From positions 1 to 64,000 of the forward strand of contig CALMBO010000018.1 in the NCBI GenBank assembly GCA_937860055.1: a DNA stretch of 64,000 bases, in the 5' to 3' direction. The notes beneath the pieces are model-generated. The model made no database searches. It had not been told where the DNA came from and saw nothing but the letters and a program-made list of their open reading frames with translations. Position numbers and translations under genes: made by a program. The stretch is from an uncultured Verrucomicrobiota bacterium (GTDB lineage: Bacteria > Verrucomicrobiota > Kiritimatiellia > CAIQIC01 > Lenti-01). This document shows, in pieces, positions 8,895 through 17,683 of the stretch (within the stretch, counting starts at the first letter, position 1; every line of letters starts with the position of its first letter).

Positions 8895-10676
8895 CTATTT
8901 GTCAGGGGACAGTTTCTGCCAGACCTTCGGCTCCTTGCGCTCCAGCGCGACCACCCATTGTCCGCCCTCCTGGCGGGACGGCGGCGGATAGATCCGGTAT
9001 TGCTGGGGCCTCTTGTCCGGCTCCATGACCAGCAGGAAGCTCAGGTCCGGCTTGGCGGTGTTCAGCATCAGGAGGTAGTCGGGCGTCACCCCCATCCCCA
9101 TGAAATGGACCGTGGCAATGCCATCGGAGTCGATACGCGTGGCGACCGGTATCGGCAAGGCCACCTTCTGCCCCCCGATGGGGGTGAAGCGGCTTTCCAT
9201 CAGATCGCCGTGGATGACATCCCGCCGGACCATCCGGGTCTTCTCGATCTGGCCGGACTTCTTGATCAGCGCGAAGCCGCTGGACGACCAGATCAGTTCG
9301 CCCATGTCGATGCCGATCAGGTAGGGCGCCACGATCACAAACTGGATGTGCTGGATGGGATCCCCCCCCGGTTCGGCCGGCGTGAGAAGCGTGGCGTCCG
9401 CATCGACGGCAACCAGGCAATATTTCTCGGCAAAATCCCGGAAGACGATTTCCCCGTCCTTCTGGAAAGGATCGTATCCCCCGAGCTTCAGGACCCTGGC
9501 CAGGTAATCGGGGCACTGTTCGGGTATCATCTTCACGGTGATGGTCTGGGCCTCGAACAGGATGTCCTGGACCGTCCCGGTCGAGGCCAAGGCTTCCCAT
9601 CCGGCTTTCAGCTCCAGCGATATCAGCGTCCCCTGCAGATCGTCTGTGACCAGCAGGCGGTGGAGCCGGCCATCCCAATGGACCGATTCGATCGGACCCT
9701 GGTTGTCGTACAGCAGCTGGATCGCGCTGGCCATCGGATCCAGGCGGTAGATCTTCCCGGCCTCCTCGGCCATCAGGACCGAACCGTCGGGCAAAGCGTG
9801 CAGCCCCTCCGGCGCGTGGAATGTCTTCTGCACATGAAAGGTTCGGAGCTTGTGCGACCGCAGGTCCAGGCAGCCGACATCCCCCGAGACTTCGCATGCG
9901 AAATAGGCGTAGGTCCCGTCGGGGGAAAAACACGCGGCGGAATAGCTGGCCATCGCGTCGTTCATCGGCAGCCACCACTCCCCCCCCGCGTCCCGGTACA
10001 GGATCGCCCCCCGGAACAAGCCTTCGCCTCCGCCCCCCCCTACGAAGGTTTCCATGGTCGAACCGGCCATCAGCAATTCTCCCGCGGGCCCGATATCGAT
10101 GGATTCCCAGGCAAAAGGATTCTTTCCGAACGGCACGGAAACCACCTGCCCGCGGATTTTCGAATGCGCTGCCGGCCCCTTGAGATCGAACGAGATCAAT
10201 CGTCCTCCCGGAATATCCTCGACCACATACAGCGTCCCCTTTCCATCCAGCGCCAGCCCCTCCGGCGATCGCAGGCCCAGGACCCGTTTCCGGCCGGCTC
10301 CGTCCCCCTCGTACAGAGGGGTCGAACGGTCGATCAGCACATTCCGGGAGCCATCGGGACCGATGCGGACAATGGCCGGCCCTTCCTCCATCGCCACAAA
10401 GACATCCCCGGATTCCGCATCCCGGGCGATGCCATCCGGGCTTCGAAGGCCTTTCGCAAGCACGGAAACCGACCGGATGACATCCAGCGGCTCCACGTTG
10501 ACCATCATGGCGCTTGGAAGCGGAGCAGAAGGGATGGCTCTCCTTCCCGTGGGAATCACCGCCGTCACATCGGCGCAGGCATTCACCCCCGCGACCATCA
10601 GGACCGCCGCCAGCGGAAAGTGCATCCGGATGCGGCGGGAATTCCGCTTCGCCACAGGATGGAGGGGCTCCTGCAT
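8895..10676 (-). CDS. Exported beta-propeller-like protein of unknown function
   Basis: This is a 593-residue protein. Residues after ~18 (MHFPLAAVLMVAGVNACA) form a signal peptide, so a start at 10625 is possible as well as the ATG at 10676. The N-terminal half has SMP-30/NHL-type propeller motifs: SPDGIARDAESGDVFVAME, SPEGLALDGKGTLYVVED and APEGLHALPDGSVLMAEE recur at regular spacing. The C-terminal half has no recognisable family. Catalytic metal ligands could not be identified, so a sensor or binding role is as likely as an enzyme. It is divergent from the leucine-rich-repeat gene, separated by 175 nt in which I found no convincing promoter. Confidence 0.7.
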   Translation of the reverse strand: MQEPLHPVAKRNSRRIRMHFPLAAVLMVAGVNACADVTAVIPTGRRAIPSAPLPSAMMVNVEPLDVIRSVSVLAKGLRSPDGIARDAESGDVFVAMEEGPAIVRIGPDGSRNVLIDRSTPLYEGDGAGRKRVLGLRSPEGLALDGKGTLYVVEDIPGGRLISFDLKGPAAHSKIRGQVVSVPFGKNPFAWESIDIGPAGELLMAGSTMETFVGGGGGEGLFRGAILYRDAGGEWWLPMNDAMASYSAACFSPDGTYAYFACEVSGDVGCLDLRSHKLRTFHVQKTFHAPEGLHALPDGSVLMAEEAGKIYRLDPMASAIQLLYDNQGPIESVHWDGRLHRLLVTDDLQGTLISLELKAGWEALASTGTVQDILFEAQTITVKMIPEQCPDYLARVLKLGGYDPFQKDGEIVFRDFAEKYCLVAVDADATLLTPAEPGGDPIQHIQFVIVAPYLIGIDMGELIWSSSGFALIKKSGQIEKTRMVRRDVIHGDLMESRFTPIGGQKVALPIPVATRIDSDGIATVHFMGMGVTPDYLLMLNTAKPDLSFLLVMEPDKRPQQYRIYPPPSRQEGGQWVVALERKEPKVWQKLSPDK

Positions 10677-10851
10677 GTGATTTCATCTTACTTCCCTCTC
10701 CCGGCAGGTGTCAAACCGCCACCCGCATCTGGATGCCTCGCCAGGACGCTTCCCGCTGAATTTCCCCATGGACATGCTTGCGATGGAAGGCCCGTTGGGG
10801 CAACTTATGGCTATGAGCTCACACCTTCACGTGGAGCGGAACCCGATCGTC

Positions 10852-13800
10852 ATGGGGCGGTGGCTGGCGGTGCTGTTCCTATGGGCCCTTCCGCTTGCTT
10901 CCCTGGGCGGCGATTTTACCTATACAACCAATTCCCCCGCTACAAACACGGTCACCATCACCGGCCACACGGATCCCCGTGGCGGGCTGGCCATTCCTTC
11001 CAATATCGCCGGCCGGACCGTCACCGCCATTGGAAACAACGCCTTCCGGGGAGCCACCGGCCTTTCCGGCCTTTCGATCCCGGCCAGCGTCGCCACCGTC
11101 GGCAGTTCCGCGTTCTACGGGTGTGCTGGATTGACGAACCTCTCCATGGAAAATGGCGTCACCACGATCGGCAGCTATGCGTTCTACGGGTGCAGCGGCC
11201 TCGCCGCCGTGGCCATTCCCGCCAGCGTCACCTCGATCCAGGAGCGCGCATTCGATGGCTGTACCAGCCTGGCCGCCATCTCCGTCTCGGAGACCAATGC
11301 CGCCTATTCCAGCCTCGACGGGGTCCTGTTCAACAAGGCGCAAACCTCGATCCTCCAGCACCCCGGCGGCAAGGAAGGCGCCTATTCGATTCCCGATGGC
11401 GTCGCTTCGATTGGCGCCTATGCGTTCTATGCCCGCACCGGCCTGACAGACGTGTCCATTCCAGGCAGCGTCACCTCGATTGTGAGCTATGCGTTCCAGG
11501 GCTGCACCGCCCTGACGGACATCGTTCTCCCCGACGGCCTCGCCACCATCGGGACCTACGCGTTCTATGGTTGCTCCAACCTGCGGAACATGGATCTCCC
11601 CGCCAGCGTCACCTCGATCGGAAGCAGCGCCTTTCAAGGCTGCACCGCCCTGACGGACATCGTTCTCCCCGACGGCCTCGCCGCGATCGGCAGTTACGCG
11701 TTCTACGGCTGTTCCCGTCTCGCAAGCATCGCCATCCCCGCCAGCGTCTCCTCGATCCAGGACCGCGCGTTCGATGGCTGCCCCGCTTTGGCCGCCATCA
11801 CGGTCTCGGAAACCAATGCCTCCTATTCCAGCCTCGACGGGGTCCTGTTCAACAAGGCGAAAACCTCGCTCCTCCAGCATCCCGGCGGCAAGGAAGGAGC
11901 CTATTCGATTCCCGATGGCGTCGCCACGATTGGCAGCTATGCGTTCTATGCCCGCACCGGCCTGACCCGCGTCGACATTCCCGCCAGCGTCACCTCCATC
12001 GGAACCTACGCTTTCCAAGGATGCACCGGCCTCACCGGCATCGATCTCCCCGATGGCCTCGCCTCGATTGGAAGCGGTGCCTTCATCGGCTGTTCCAATC
12101 TGCGCACCATCTCCCTCCCCGGCGGCATCACCGCGATCGGAACCGGCGCGTTCCAAGGTTGCACTGGCCTGGCAGGCGTGGACCTCCCTCCCAATGCCAC
12201 CTCGATTGGAAGCAGTGCCTTCCAAGGCTGCACCGCCCTGATGGATGTCGTTTTGCCCGACGGCCTCGTCACCATCGGAACCTATGCGTTCTACGGATGT
12301 TCCCGCCTCACGAACATCGCCATCCCCGCCAGCGTCTCCTCGATCCAGGACCGTGCGTTCGATGGCTGCCCCGCTTTGGCCGCCATCTCCGTCTCGGAAA
12401 CCAATGCCGTCTATTCCAGCCTTGACGGGGTCCTGTTCAACAAGGCGCAAACCACTCTCCTCCAGCACCCCGGAGGCAGGGAAGGCGACTGTTCGATTCC
12501 CGACGGCGTCACCTCGATTGGCGCCTTTGCGTTCTGCGCCCGCACCGGCCTGACCCGCGTCGGCATCCCCGCCGGCGTCATCTCCATCGGAACCTACGCT
12601 TTCCAGGGGTGCTCCAGCCTGACGAACATCAACCTCCCCGATTCCCTCGCCACGATCGGCAACTATGCCTTCCAGAGCTGTTCCGCCCTGGGAACCGTGG
12701 AAATCCCCGGCACTGTCGTTTCGATCGGAACCGGCGCCTTCCAAGGCTGTTCCGGCCTGGCAAGCCTCGCTCTCGGCACCGGCGTCGCTTCGATCGGAAG
12801 CTATGCATTCTATGGCTGTACCGCTCTCGCCGGCGTGGACATCCCGGCCAGTGTCACCACGATCTCGGATCGCGCGTTCGATGGATGCTCCAGCCTGGCC
12901 TCCATCTCCGTCGCGGCCGGCAATGCCGCCTATTCCAGCCTCGACGGCGTCCTGTTCAACAAGGCCCAGACCTCGCTCCTCCAGCACCCCGGCGGCAAGG
13001 AAGGCGCCTACGCCATTCCCGATGGCGTCACCACGATCGGCAGCTATGCGTTCCTCGCCCGCACCGGCCTGACGGGCGTTACCCTCCCCGGCAGTCTGGC
13101 AACGATCGGCATCAGCGCATTCCAGGGATGCACCAGCCTGGCGAGCATCGAAATCCCCGATGGCGTCGCCTCCATCGGCAGCAGCGCGTTCCAGGGCTGC
13201 ACCGCCCTGCGGAATGCCGTGATCGGCAGCGGTGTCATCTCGATCGGCGGCTATGCGTTCTATGGCTGCATCCGCCTCGCGGAAGTCGTCATCCCCGAGG
13301 GCGTCACCACGATCGGCAGCTATGCGTTCCATGGCTGTTCCAGTCTCACCAACGCGGTCATCCCCGCCAGCGTCGCCCTGATCCAGGAGCGCGCGTTCGA
13401 CGGCTGCCCCGGCCTGGCGGCTTTTTCCGTCGCGGCGGATAATGCCGTTTATTCCAGTCTGGACGGCGTCCTGTTCAACAAGGCCCAGACTTCACTCATC
13501 CAATATCCCGGCGGCCGGGAAGGCGCCTATTCGATCCCCGATGGCGTCACTTCGATCGGGAACTTCGCCTTCTACGCGCGGGCCGGCCTGACCGGCATCG
13601 ACATCCCCTCCAGCGTCGTTTCCATCGGAAACTATGCCTTTCAAAGCTGCACCGGCCTGACCAGCGTGGCCGTGCCCGACAGCACAGCCGCCATCGGGAT
13701 CTACGCCTTCAGCGGATGTTCCGGCCTCACGAATATCGCCATCGGAACCCATGTCGCCTCGATTGGAACCTATGCGTTCTTCGGATGCACCCGTCTCGCC

Positions 13801-15927
13801 AGCGTGGACATCCCGGACTCCGTCGCCACGATTCAGGACCGCGCGTTCGATGGTTGCACCAGCCTGACCTCCATCTCCGTCGCGGCCGGTAATGCCGCCT
13901 ATTCCAGCCTCGACGGGGTCCTGTTCAACAAGGCCCAGACCTCGCTGATCCAATTCCCCGCCGGCCTCGGAGGAACCTATGCCGTCCCGTCGGGCACCGT
14001 CTCGATCGCAACCTATGCCTTCTACGGATGCACCAACCTGACGGATGTCGTCATCCCCGGAGGCGTCACTTCGATCGGCGGCTATGCGTTCCAAGGATGC
14101 ACCGGCCTGGCCGGCGTCAGCCTTCCCGCCACCCTGGCCTCGATCGGATCCGGCGCGTTTCTGGGCTGTACCCGCCTGGCCGGCATTCAGATCCCCGATG
14201 CCGTCGCCGCCATCGGGGCCGGCGCCTTCCAAGGCTGCACCAGCTTGACGAACGCCACCATCGGCACCAATGTCACCTCCATCGGGGGCAGCGCGTTCTT
14301 CGGATGTTCCAGCCTGACGGGCGTGGAAATCCCGGAAAGCGTCACTTCGATCCAGGATCGCGCCTTCGATGGCTGCACCGGTCTGGCTTCCATCTCCGTC
14401 GCGGCGGACAACACCGCCTACTCCAGCCTGGGTGGCGTCCTGTTCAACAAGGCGCAAACCTCGCTCCTCCAGTTTCCCGCCGGCCTCGGCGGGACCTATG
14501 CCGTTCCCTCCAGCGTCACCTCGATCGGCAGCTTCGCGTTCAATGGCCGCACCAATCTGACTGGCGTAACCCTCCCGGATGGCCTCGTCGCGGTCGGGAG
14601 CTACGCGTTCTACGCCTGCACCGGCCTGGCCAGCATCAACCTTCCTTCAAGCCTCACCTCCATCGGGAACTATGCCTTCTGCGGATGCGCCGCCCTTTCC
14701 GGCGTGACCATCCCCGAGGGCGTCGTCTCGATCGGAACCGGCGCGTTCCAGGGTTGCACCGGCTTGGCGGACATCGCCATCCCCGGCACCGTCGCCGCGA
14801 TCGGAGGCTATGCCTTCTATGGTTGCTCCGGCCTGACGAATGCCATCCTCGCCAACGGCACCACCTCCATCGGCGGCTATGCGTTCTGCGGGTGCTCCTC
14901 CCTCCCCGGCGTGGAAATCCCCGGCAGCGTCACGTCGATCCAGGAGGGCGCGTTCGACGCCTGCGCCAGCCTGGCTTCCATCTCCGTCGCGGAAGGCAAT
15001 GCCGCCTTTTCCAGCCTCGATGGCGTCCTGTTCAACAAACTGCGGACCCTGCTTCTTCAATATCCCGGCGGCAAGGAAGGGGCCTATGCCATCCCCCTCG
15101 GCGTCGCCTCGCTCGGAAACTACGCATTCCACTCCTGCAACCGCCTGCCTGCTTTGGCCATTCCCGACACCGTGGCCGCCATCGGGGCGGGAACGTTCAA
15201 CAACTGCACCGGATTGACCCATGTCGCGATCGGCGAAGGGGTGGCGAGGATCGGAACAAGGGCATTTGAAGGCTGCATCAACATTCCCTCGCTCGTGCTT
15301 CCCGCCAGCGTCGTCTATGTGGGCGGAGGCGCATTCGACGCTTTTACCGGCAACATCTACTTCAAGGGGAATGCGCCGGCTTGCGACCCCAACGCCCCCG
15401 ATTGGGCTTCGGCATTCTACTGCCTCGGCACGGCCGGCTGGGAGATCGGCCTCCCGGAAATCCGCGTCTGGACAAGCGTGGCGACCTTCGACGCGGGGGC
15501 GGGAACCCCCTCGTATGCGAGCTGGACTTGCAACGTGGGCAATGCCTACGGCACCTTGCCGACGGCAGACCTGACGGATTTCGCGTTCGCCGGCTGGTGG
15601 ACCGCGGCGGATGCCACGGGCACAAGGGTGTTCACCTCCACGCTTGTGCCCTATGCGACGGCCCCGCACACGCTCCATGCCCGGTGGACCGAAACCCCGG
15701 CCATCGGCGGGGAAAGCGAAATCCTCTTCACGCCCGGCGCCCTGTCATTCGGAATCCCGGCGGATTACTCGGGATGCGCGGTCGAATACGCCACCGCCGT
15801 GACGAATGGCGCGTGGAATTTCGCCCCCCTGCCGGCCGGGGAATACGCCGTGTCGAACGGAACCGTGACCCTCTACTATTCGCCGGCCCGCCCCAAGGCC
15901 ATCTACCGGGCGAAGTTCAGCCCGTAG
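10852..15927 (+). CDS. Giant BspA-type leucine-rich-repeat surface protein
   Basis: This is a 1691-residue protein. I chose the ATG at 10852 because it opens a clean signal peptide (MGRWLAVLFLWALPLASLGG); the frame extends back to 10708. Nearly all of it consists of 23-residue LRR_5 (Treponema pallidum/BspA) repeats of the form xxIGxYAFxGCxxLTxVxIPxxV. Eight slightly longer units contain the phrase SSLDGVLFNK, typical of LRR_5 proteins. Near the C-terminus a Listeria-Bacteroides (InlB B-type) repeat is visible (VATFDAGAGT to DFAFAGWW), followed by a short beta-rich end. No LPXTG, PEP-CTERM or membrane anchor was seen. In other bacteria such proteins mediate adhesion or surface coating; the role here is inferred only. 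Confidence 0.9.
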   Translation: MGRWLAVLFLWALPLASLGGDFTYTTNSPATNTVTITGHTDPRGGLAIPSNIAGRTVTAIGNNAFRGATGLSGLSIPASVATVGSSAFYGCAGLTNLSMENGVTTIGSYAFYGCSGLAAVAIPASVTSIQERAFDGCTSLAAISVSETNAAYSSLDGVLFNKAQTSILQHPGGKEGAYSIPDGVASIGAYAFYARTGLTDVSIPGSVTSIVSYAFQGCTALTDIVLPDGLATIGTYAFYGCSNLRNMDLPASVTSIGSSAFQGCTALTDIVLPDGLAAIGSYAFYGCSRLASIAIPASVSSIQDRAFDGCPALAAITVSETNASYSSLDGVLFNKAKTSLLQHPGGKEGAYSIPDGVATIGSYAFYARTGLTRVDIPASVTSIGTYAFQGCTGLTGIDLPDGLASIGSGAFIGCSNLRTISLPGGITAIGTGAFQGCTGLAGVDLPPNATSIGSSAFQGCTALMDVVLPDGLVTIGTYAFYGCSRLTNIAIPASVSSIQDRAFDGCPALAAISVSETNAVYSSLDGVLFNKAQTTLLQHPGGREGDCSIPDGVTSIGAFAFCARTGLTRVGIPAGVISIGTYAFQGCSSLTNINLPDSLATIGNYAFQSCSALGTVEIPGTVVSIGTGAFQGCSGLASLALGTGVASIGSYAFYGCTALAGVDIPASVTTISDRAFDGCSSLASISVAAGNAAYSSLDGVLFNKAQTSLLQHPGGKEGAYAIPDGVTTIGSYAFLARTGLTGVTLPGSLATIGISAFQGCTSLASIEIPDGVASIGSSAFQGCTALRNAVIGSGVISIGGYAFYGCIRLAEVVIPEGVTTIGSYAFHGCSSLTNAVIPASVALIQERAFDGCPGLAAFSVAADNAVYSSLDGVLFNKAQTSLIQYPGGREGAYSIPDGVTSIGNFAFYARAGLTGIDIPSSVVSIGNYAFQSCTGLTSVAVPDSTAAIGIYAFSGCSGLTNIAIGTHVASIGTYAFFGCTRLASVDIPDSVATIQDRAFDGCTSLTSISVAAGNAAYSSLDGVLFNKAQTSLIQFPAGLGGTYAVPSGTVSIATYAFYGCTNLTDVVIPGGVTSIGGYAFQGCTGLAGVSLPATLASIGSGAFLGCTRLAGIQIPDAVAAIGAGAFQGCTSLTNATIGTNVTSIGGSAFFGCSSLTGVEIPESVTSIQDRAFDGCTGLASISVAADNTAYSSLGGVLFNKAQTSLLQFPAGLGGTYAVPSSVTSIGSFAFNGRTNLTGVTLPDGLVAVGSYAFYACTGLASINLPSSLTSIGNYAFCGCAALSGVTIPEGVVSIGTGAFQGCTGLADIAIPGTVAAIGGYAFYGCSGLTNAILANGTTSIGGYAFCGCSSLPGVEIPGSVTSIQEGAFDACASLASISVAEGNAAFSSLDGVLFNKLRTLLLQYPGGKEGAYAIPLGVASLGNYAFHSCNRLPALAIPDTVAAIGAGTFNNCTGLTHVAIGEGVARIGTRAFEGCINIPSLVLPASVVYVGGGAFDAFTGNIYFKGNAPACDPNAPDWASAFYCLGTAGWEIGLPEIRVWTSVATFDAGAGTPSYASWTCNVGNAYGTLPTADLTDFAFAGWWTAADATGTRVFTSTLVPYATAPHTLHARWTETPAIGGESEILFTPGALSFGIPADYSGCAVEYATAVTNGAWNFAPLPAGEYAVSNGTVTLYYSPARPKAIYRAKFSP
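11311..15013 (+). repeat. Nested LRR super-repeats quantised in 69-nt steps
   Basis: The SSLDGVLFNK codons recur with starts at 11311, 11830, 12418, 12937, 13456, 13906, 14425 and 15013. Successive distances are 519, 588, 519, 519, 450, 519 and 588 nt. These differ only by multiples of 69 nt, exactly one 23-codon leucine-rich repeat. Confidence 0.9.
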
Positions 15928-15949
15928 GAAACGATCCCGGCCAAACATG

Positions 15950-15979
15950 AAAAAACCGCAAGCCCAGGCCGGCTTGCGG
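15950..15979 (-). terminator. Rho-independent terminator for tRNA-Arg
   Basis: On the minus strand a perfect 9-bp stem (CCGCAAGCC/GGCTTGCGG, plus positions 15956-15964 and 15971-15979) with a 6-nt loop is followed by six T (complement of 15950-15955). It sits just downstream of the tRNA, and the A-rich side also faces the convergent leucine-rich-repeat gene. Confidence 0.8.
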
Positions 15980-15984
15980 GAAAA

Positions 15985-16061
15985 TGGCGTACCTGACAGG
16001 AGTCGAACCTGTAACCTTCTGATCCGTAGTCAGATGCTCTATCCAATTGAGCTACAGGTAC
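15985..16061 (-). tRNA. tRNA-Arg (anticodon ACG)
   Basis: This is a 77-nt cloverleaf on the minus strand. A 7-bp acceptor stem (GTACCTG/CAGGTAC), the D-arm TAGCTCAATTGGATAGAGCA, a 5-bp anticodon stem TCTGA/TCAGA around the loop CTACGGA (anticodon ACG), a T-arm with GGTTCGACTCC, discriminator G and an encoded CCA are all visible. It reads CGN arginine codons after A34-to-inosine editing. Confidence 0.97.
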
Positions 16062-16077
16062 ACCGAATAGGCTGTGT

Positions 16078-16106
16078 GTTCTACACCACCGCCCCGCTTT
16101 TGGCAA
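16078..16106 (-). promoter_or_regulatory. Promoter of tRNA-Arg
   Basis: On the minus strand TTGCCA (complement of 16101-16106), a 17-nt spacer and TAGAAC (complement of 16078-16083) lie 16 nt upstream of the tRNA 5' end, between xseB and the tRNA. Confidence 0.45.
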
Positions 16107-16115
16107 CCCCCTCTT

Positions 16116-16361
16116 TCAATTTTTCTCGCCTTCGAAGGGTTCCGTGCCGACAGAGCCGTCGGATTTCTTCACCAGCATCTCGATCTTCTTCTCGACTTCG
16201 TTGAGCTTAGAAGAGCACAGCTTGACCAGTTTCTGGCCCTCCTCGAACGCCGCCACCATCTTTTCCAGGCCGAGCTCGCCGCTCTCCATTTCCGCCGCGA
16301 TCTCTTCCAGCCGCGCCAGCGCCTTCTCGAAGCTCTGGACCTTTTCCGCCTTCTCCGCCAT
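16116..16361 (-). CDS. xseB: Exodeoxyribonuclease VII small subunit
   Basis: This 81-residue protein forms the helical small subunit that coats the XseA arms of ExoVII, a single-strand exonuclease. The family signature is clear: SFEKALARLEEIAAEMESGELGLEK, then a second helix FEEGQKLVKLC. I chose the ATG at 16361 because a strong GGGAGGAGG ribosome-binding site immediately precedes it. The first 155 nt overlap the 3' end of xseA in another frame. The C-terminus is a charged tail. Confidence 0.93.
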   Translation of the reverse strand: MAEKAEKVQSFEKALARLEEIAAEMESGELGLEKMVAAFEEGQKLVKLCSSKLNEVEKKIEMLVKKSDGSVGTEPFEGEKN

Positions 16362-17676
16362 CTCGTCCTCCTCCCGCCGAATCCACGGTGGAAGCCACCG
16401 TGCCGTCGGCAAATTCCGTTTCCAAATGCATGCCCGGCGCCGCCTCGGCCGCCGAGCGCAGGATCTTCCCGCCCCGCAGGCGGGTCAGGCTGTAGCCGCG
16501 CGCAAGCACCCCCTTGGGGTTCAGCATCCGCAGCTGCGCCTCGGCATGCTTCAGCGCGTTCCGGTCCTCCCCGATGCGCCCCCGCGCCGCCAGCTCCATG
16601 CGGCGCGCGGCCGCCTCCGTCCGCTGCCGCACCAGCTGCGGAAGGCCCGCCAAGGCCTTCTGCAGCCGCACCGCCAGCAAATCCACGCCCTGCTGCAGCC
16701 GGTGCACCTCCTGCAGGGGATCGCGCAGCCCCGGCGCGCGCGACGCCCGGTCGAGCCGGTTCCGCCAGTCCAGCACCACCGCCCGCGCGCCCAGCCCCAG
16801 CCGCCGCCGCAGGTCCGCGACGCGCCGTTCCAGCTCGTCCTTCCCCTTCACGACCAGCTCCGCCGCCGCGCTCGGCGTCGGCGCCCGCACGTCCGCCGCG
16901 AAGTCGCTCAGCGTCCAGTCGATCTCGTGCCCCACCGCCGAAATCACCGGGATCTTCGAGCGCACAATGGCCCGGACCACGACCTCCTCGTTGAAGCTCC
17001 ACAGGTCCTCGAGGCTGCCCCCGCCCCGCCCCACGATCAGGACATCGATCCCCCCGCGCCTGTTCAAGAGGTCGATGGCCTCGGCGATCTCGTCCGAGGC
17101 GCCCGCCCCCTGCACGCGCACCGGCGCCAGCACCACATGCAGGTTCGCAAACCGCCGGTCCAGCACCTGGAGGATGTCGCGGATCGCCGCGCCGGTCGGC
17201 GATGTCACCAGCCCGACATGCTGCGGCAGCGCCGGCAGCGGCCGCTTGCGCTCCGGGGCGAACAGTCCCTCCTCCGCCAGCCGCTTCTTCAGCGCCTCCA
17301 GCCGCATCATCAGCTCGCCTTCGCCCGCCGGCTCGATCTTCCGCAGCAGGATCTGGTAGTCGCCGCCGGCCTCGTAGACCGTGATCTGCCCGTAGCCGCG
17401 CACCAGCAGCCCGTCCTTGAGCGGGATCGCCACGTCGGCCAGCGCGCTGCGGAACATCACCGCCCGCAGCTGGCTCGTCGCGTCCTTCAGCGTGAAATAC
17501 GCATGGCCCGACGCCGGTTTCCGGAAATTCGAGATCTCCCCCTCCACCCACACACTCCCGAACGCGCCCTCGAGCGTGCCCTTGATGCGGCGCGTCAGCT
17601 CCGAGATCTTCCAGACCTGGCGCCGGCCCCCGCCGCGCCCTTCCGATTCCCGGCCATCTGGAAACAGATCGGTCAT
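16207..17676 (-). CDS. xseA: Exodeoxyribonuclease VII large subunit
   Basis: This is the catalytic subunit of ExoVII; the open frame is 489 residues. The N-terminal OB-fold (tRNA_anti-like) domain reads VWVEGEISNFRKPASGHAYFTLKD. The catalytic region contains VGLVTSPTGAAIRDI, GRGGGSLEDLW and SAVGHEIDWTLSDFAADVRAPTPSAAAE, all characteristic. Conserved homology ends near ADGTVASTVD, about 75 codons before the stop. The remaining Gly/Arg/Glu-rich tail is read in the second frame through two thirds of xseB. The tail is either a genuine extension or a product of a missing stop. It starts 8 nt after the LolA-like gene and is followed by xseB in the same operon. Confidence 0.92.
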   Translation of the reverse strand: MTDLFPDGRESEGRGGGRRQVWKISELTRRIKGTLEGAFGSVWVEGEISNFRKPASGHAYFTLKDATSQLRAVMFRSALADVAIPLKDGLLVRGYGQITVYEAGGDYQILLRKIEPAGEGELMMRLEALKKRLAEEGLFAPERKRPLPALPQHVGLVTSPTGAAIRDILQVLDRRFANLHVVLAPVRVQGAGASDEIAEAIDLLNRRGGIDVLIVGRGGGSLEDLWSFNEEVVVRAIVRSKIPVISAVGHEIDWTLSDFAADVRAPTPSAAAELVVKGKDELERRVADLRRRLGLGARAVVLDWRNRLDRASRAPGLRDPLQEVHRLQQGVDLLAVRLQKALAGLPQLVRQRTEAAARRMELAARGRIGEDRNALKHAEAQLRMLNPKGVLARGYSLTRLRGGKILRSAAEAAPGMHLETEFADGTVASTVDSAGGGRDGGEGGKGPELREGAGAAGRDRGGNGERRARPGKDGGGVRGGPETGQAVLF

Positions 17677-17683
17677 CCCCGGC

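Noticed and set aside
8958-12425. 1155-codon plus-strand open frame across the propeller-like and leucine-rich-repeat genes
   Set aside because: It spans two unrelated genes on opposite strands in a different frame, with Arg/His/Pro-rich nonsense composition typical of GC-rich shadows.
10879-13332. 817-codon antisense frame opposite the leucine-rich-repeat gene
   Set aside because: Its apparent repeats merely mirror the LRR codons of the sense gene.
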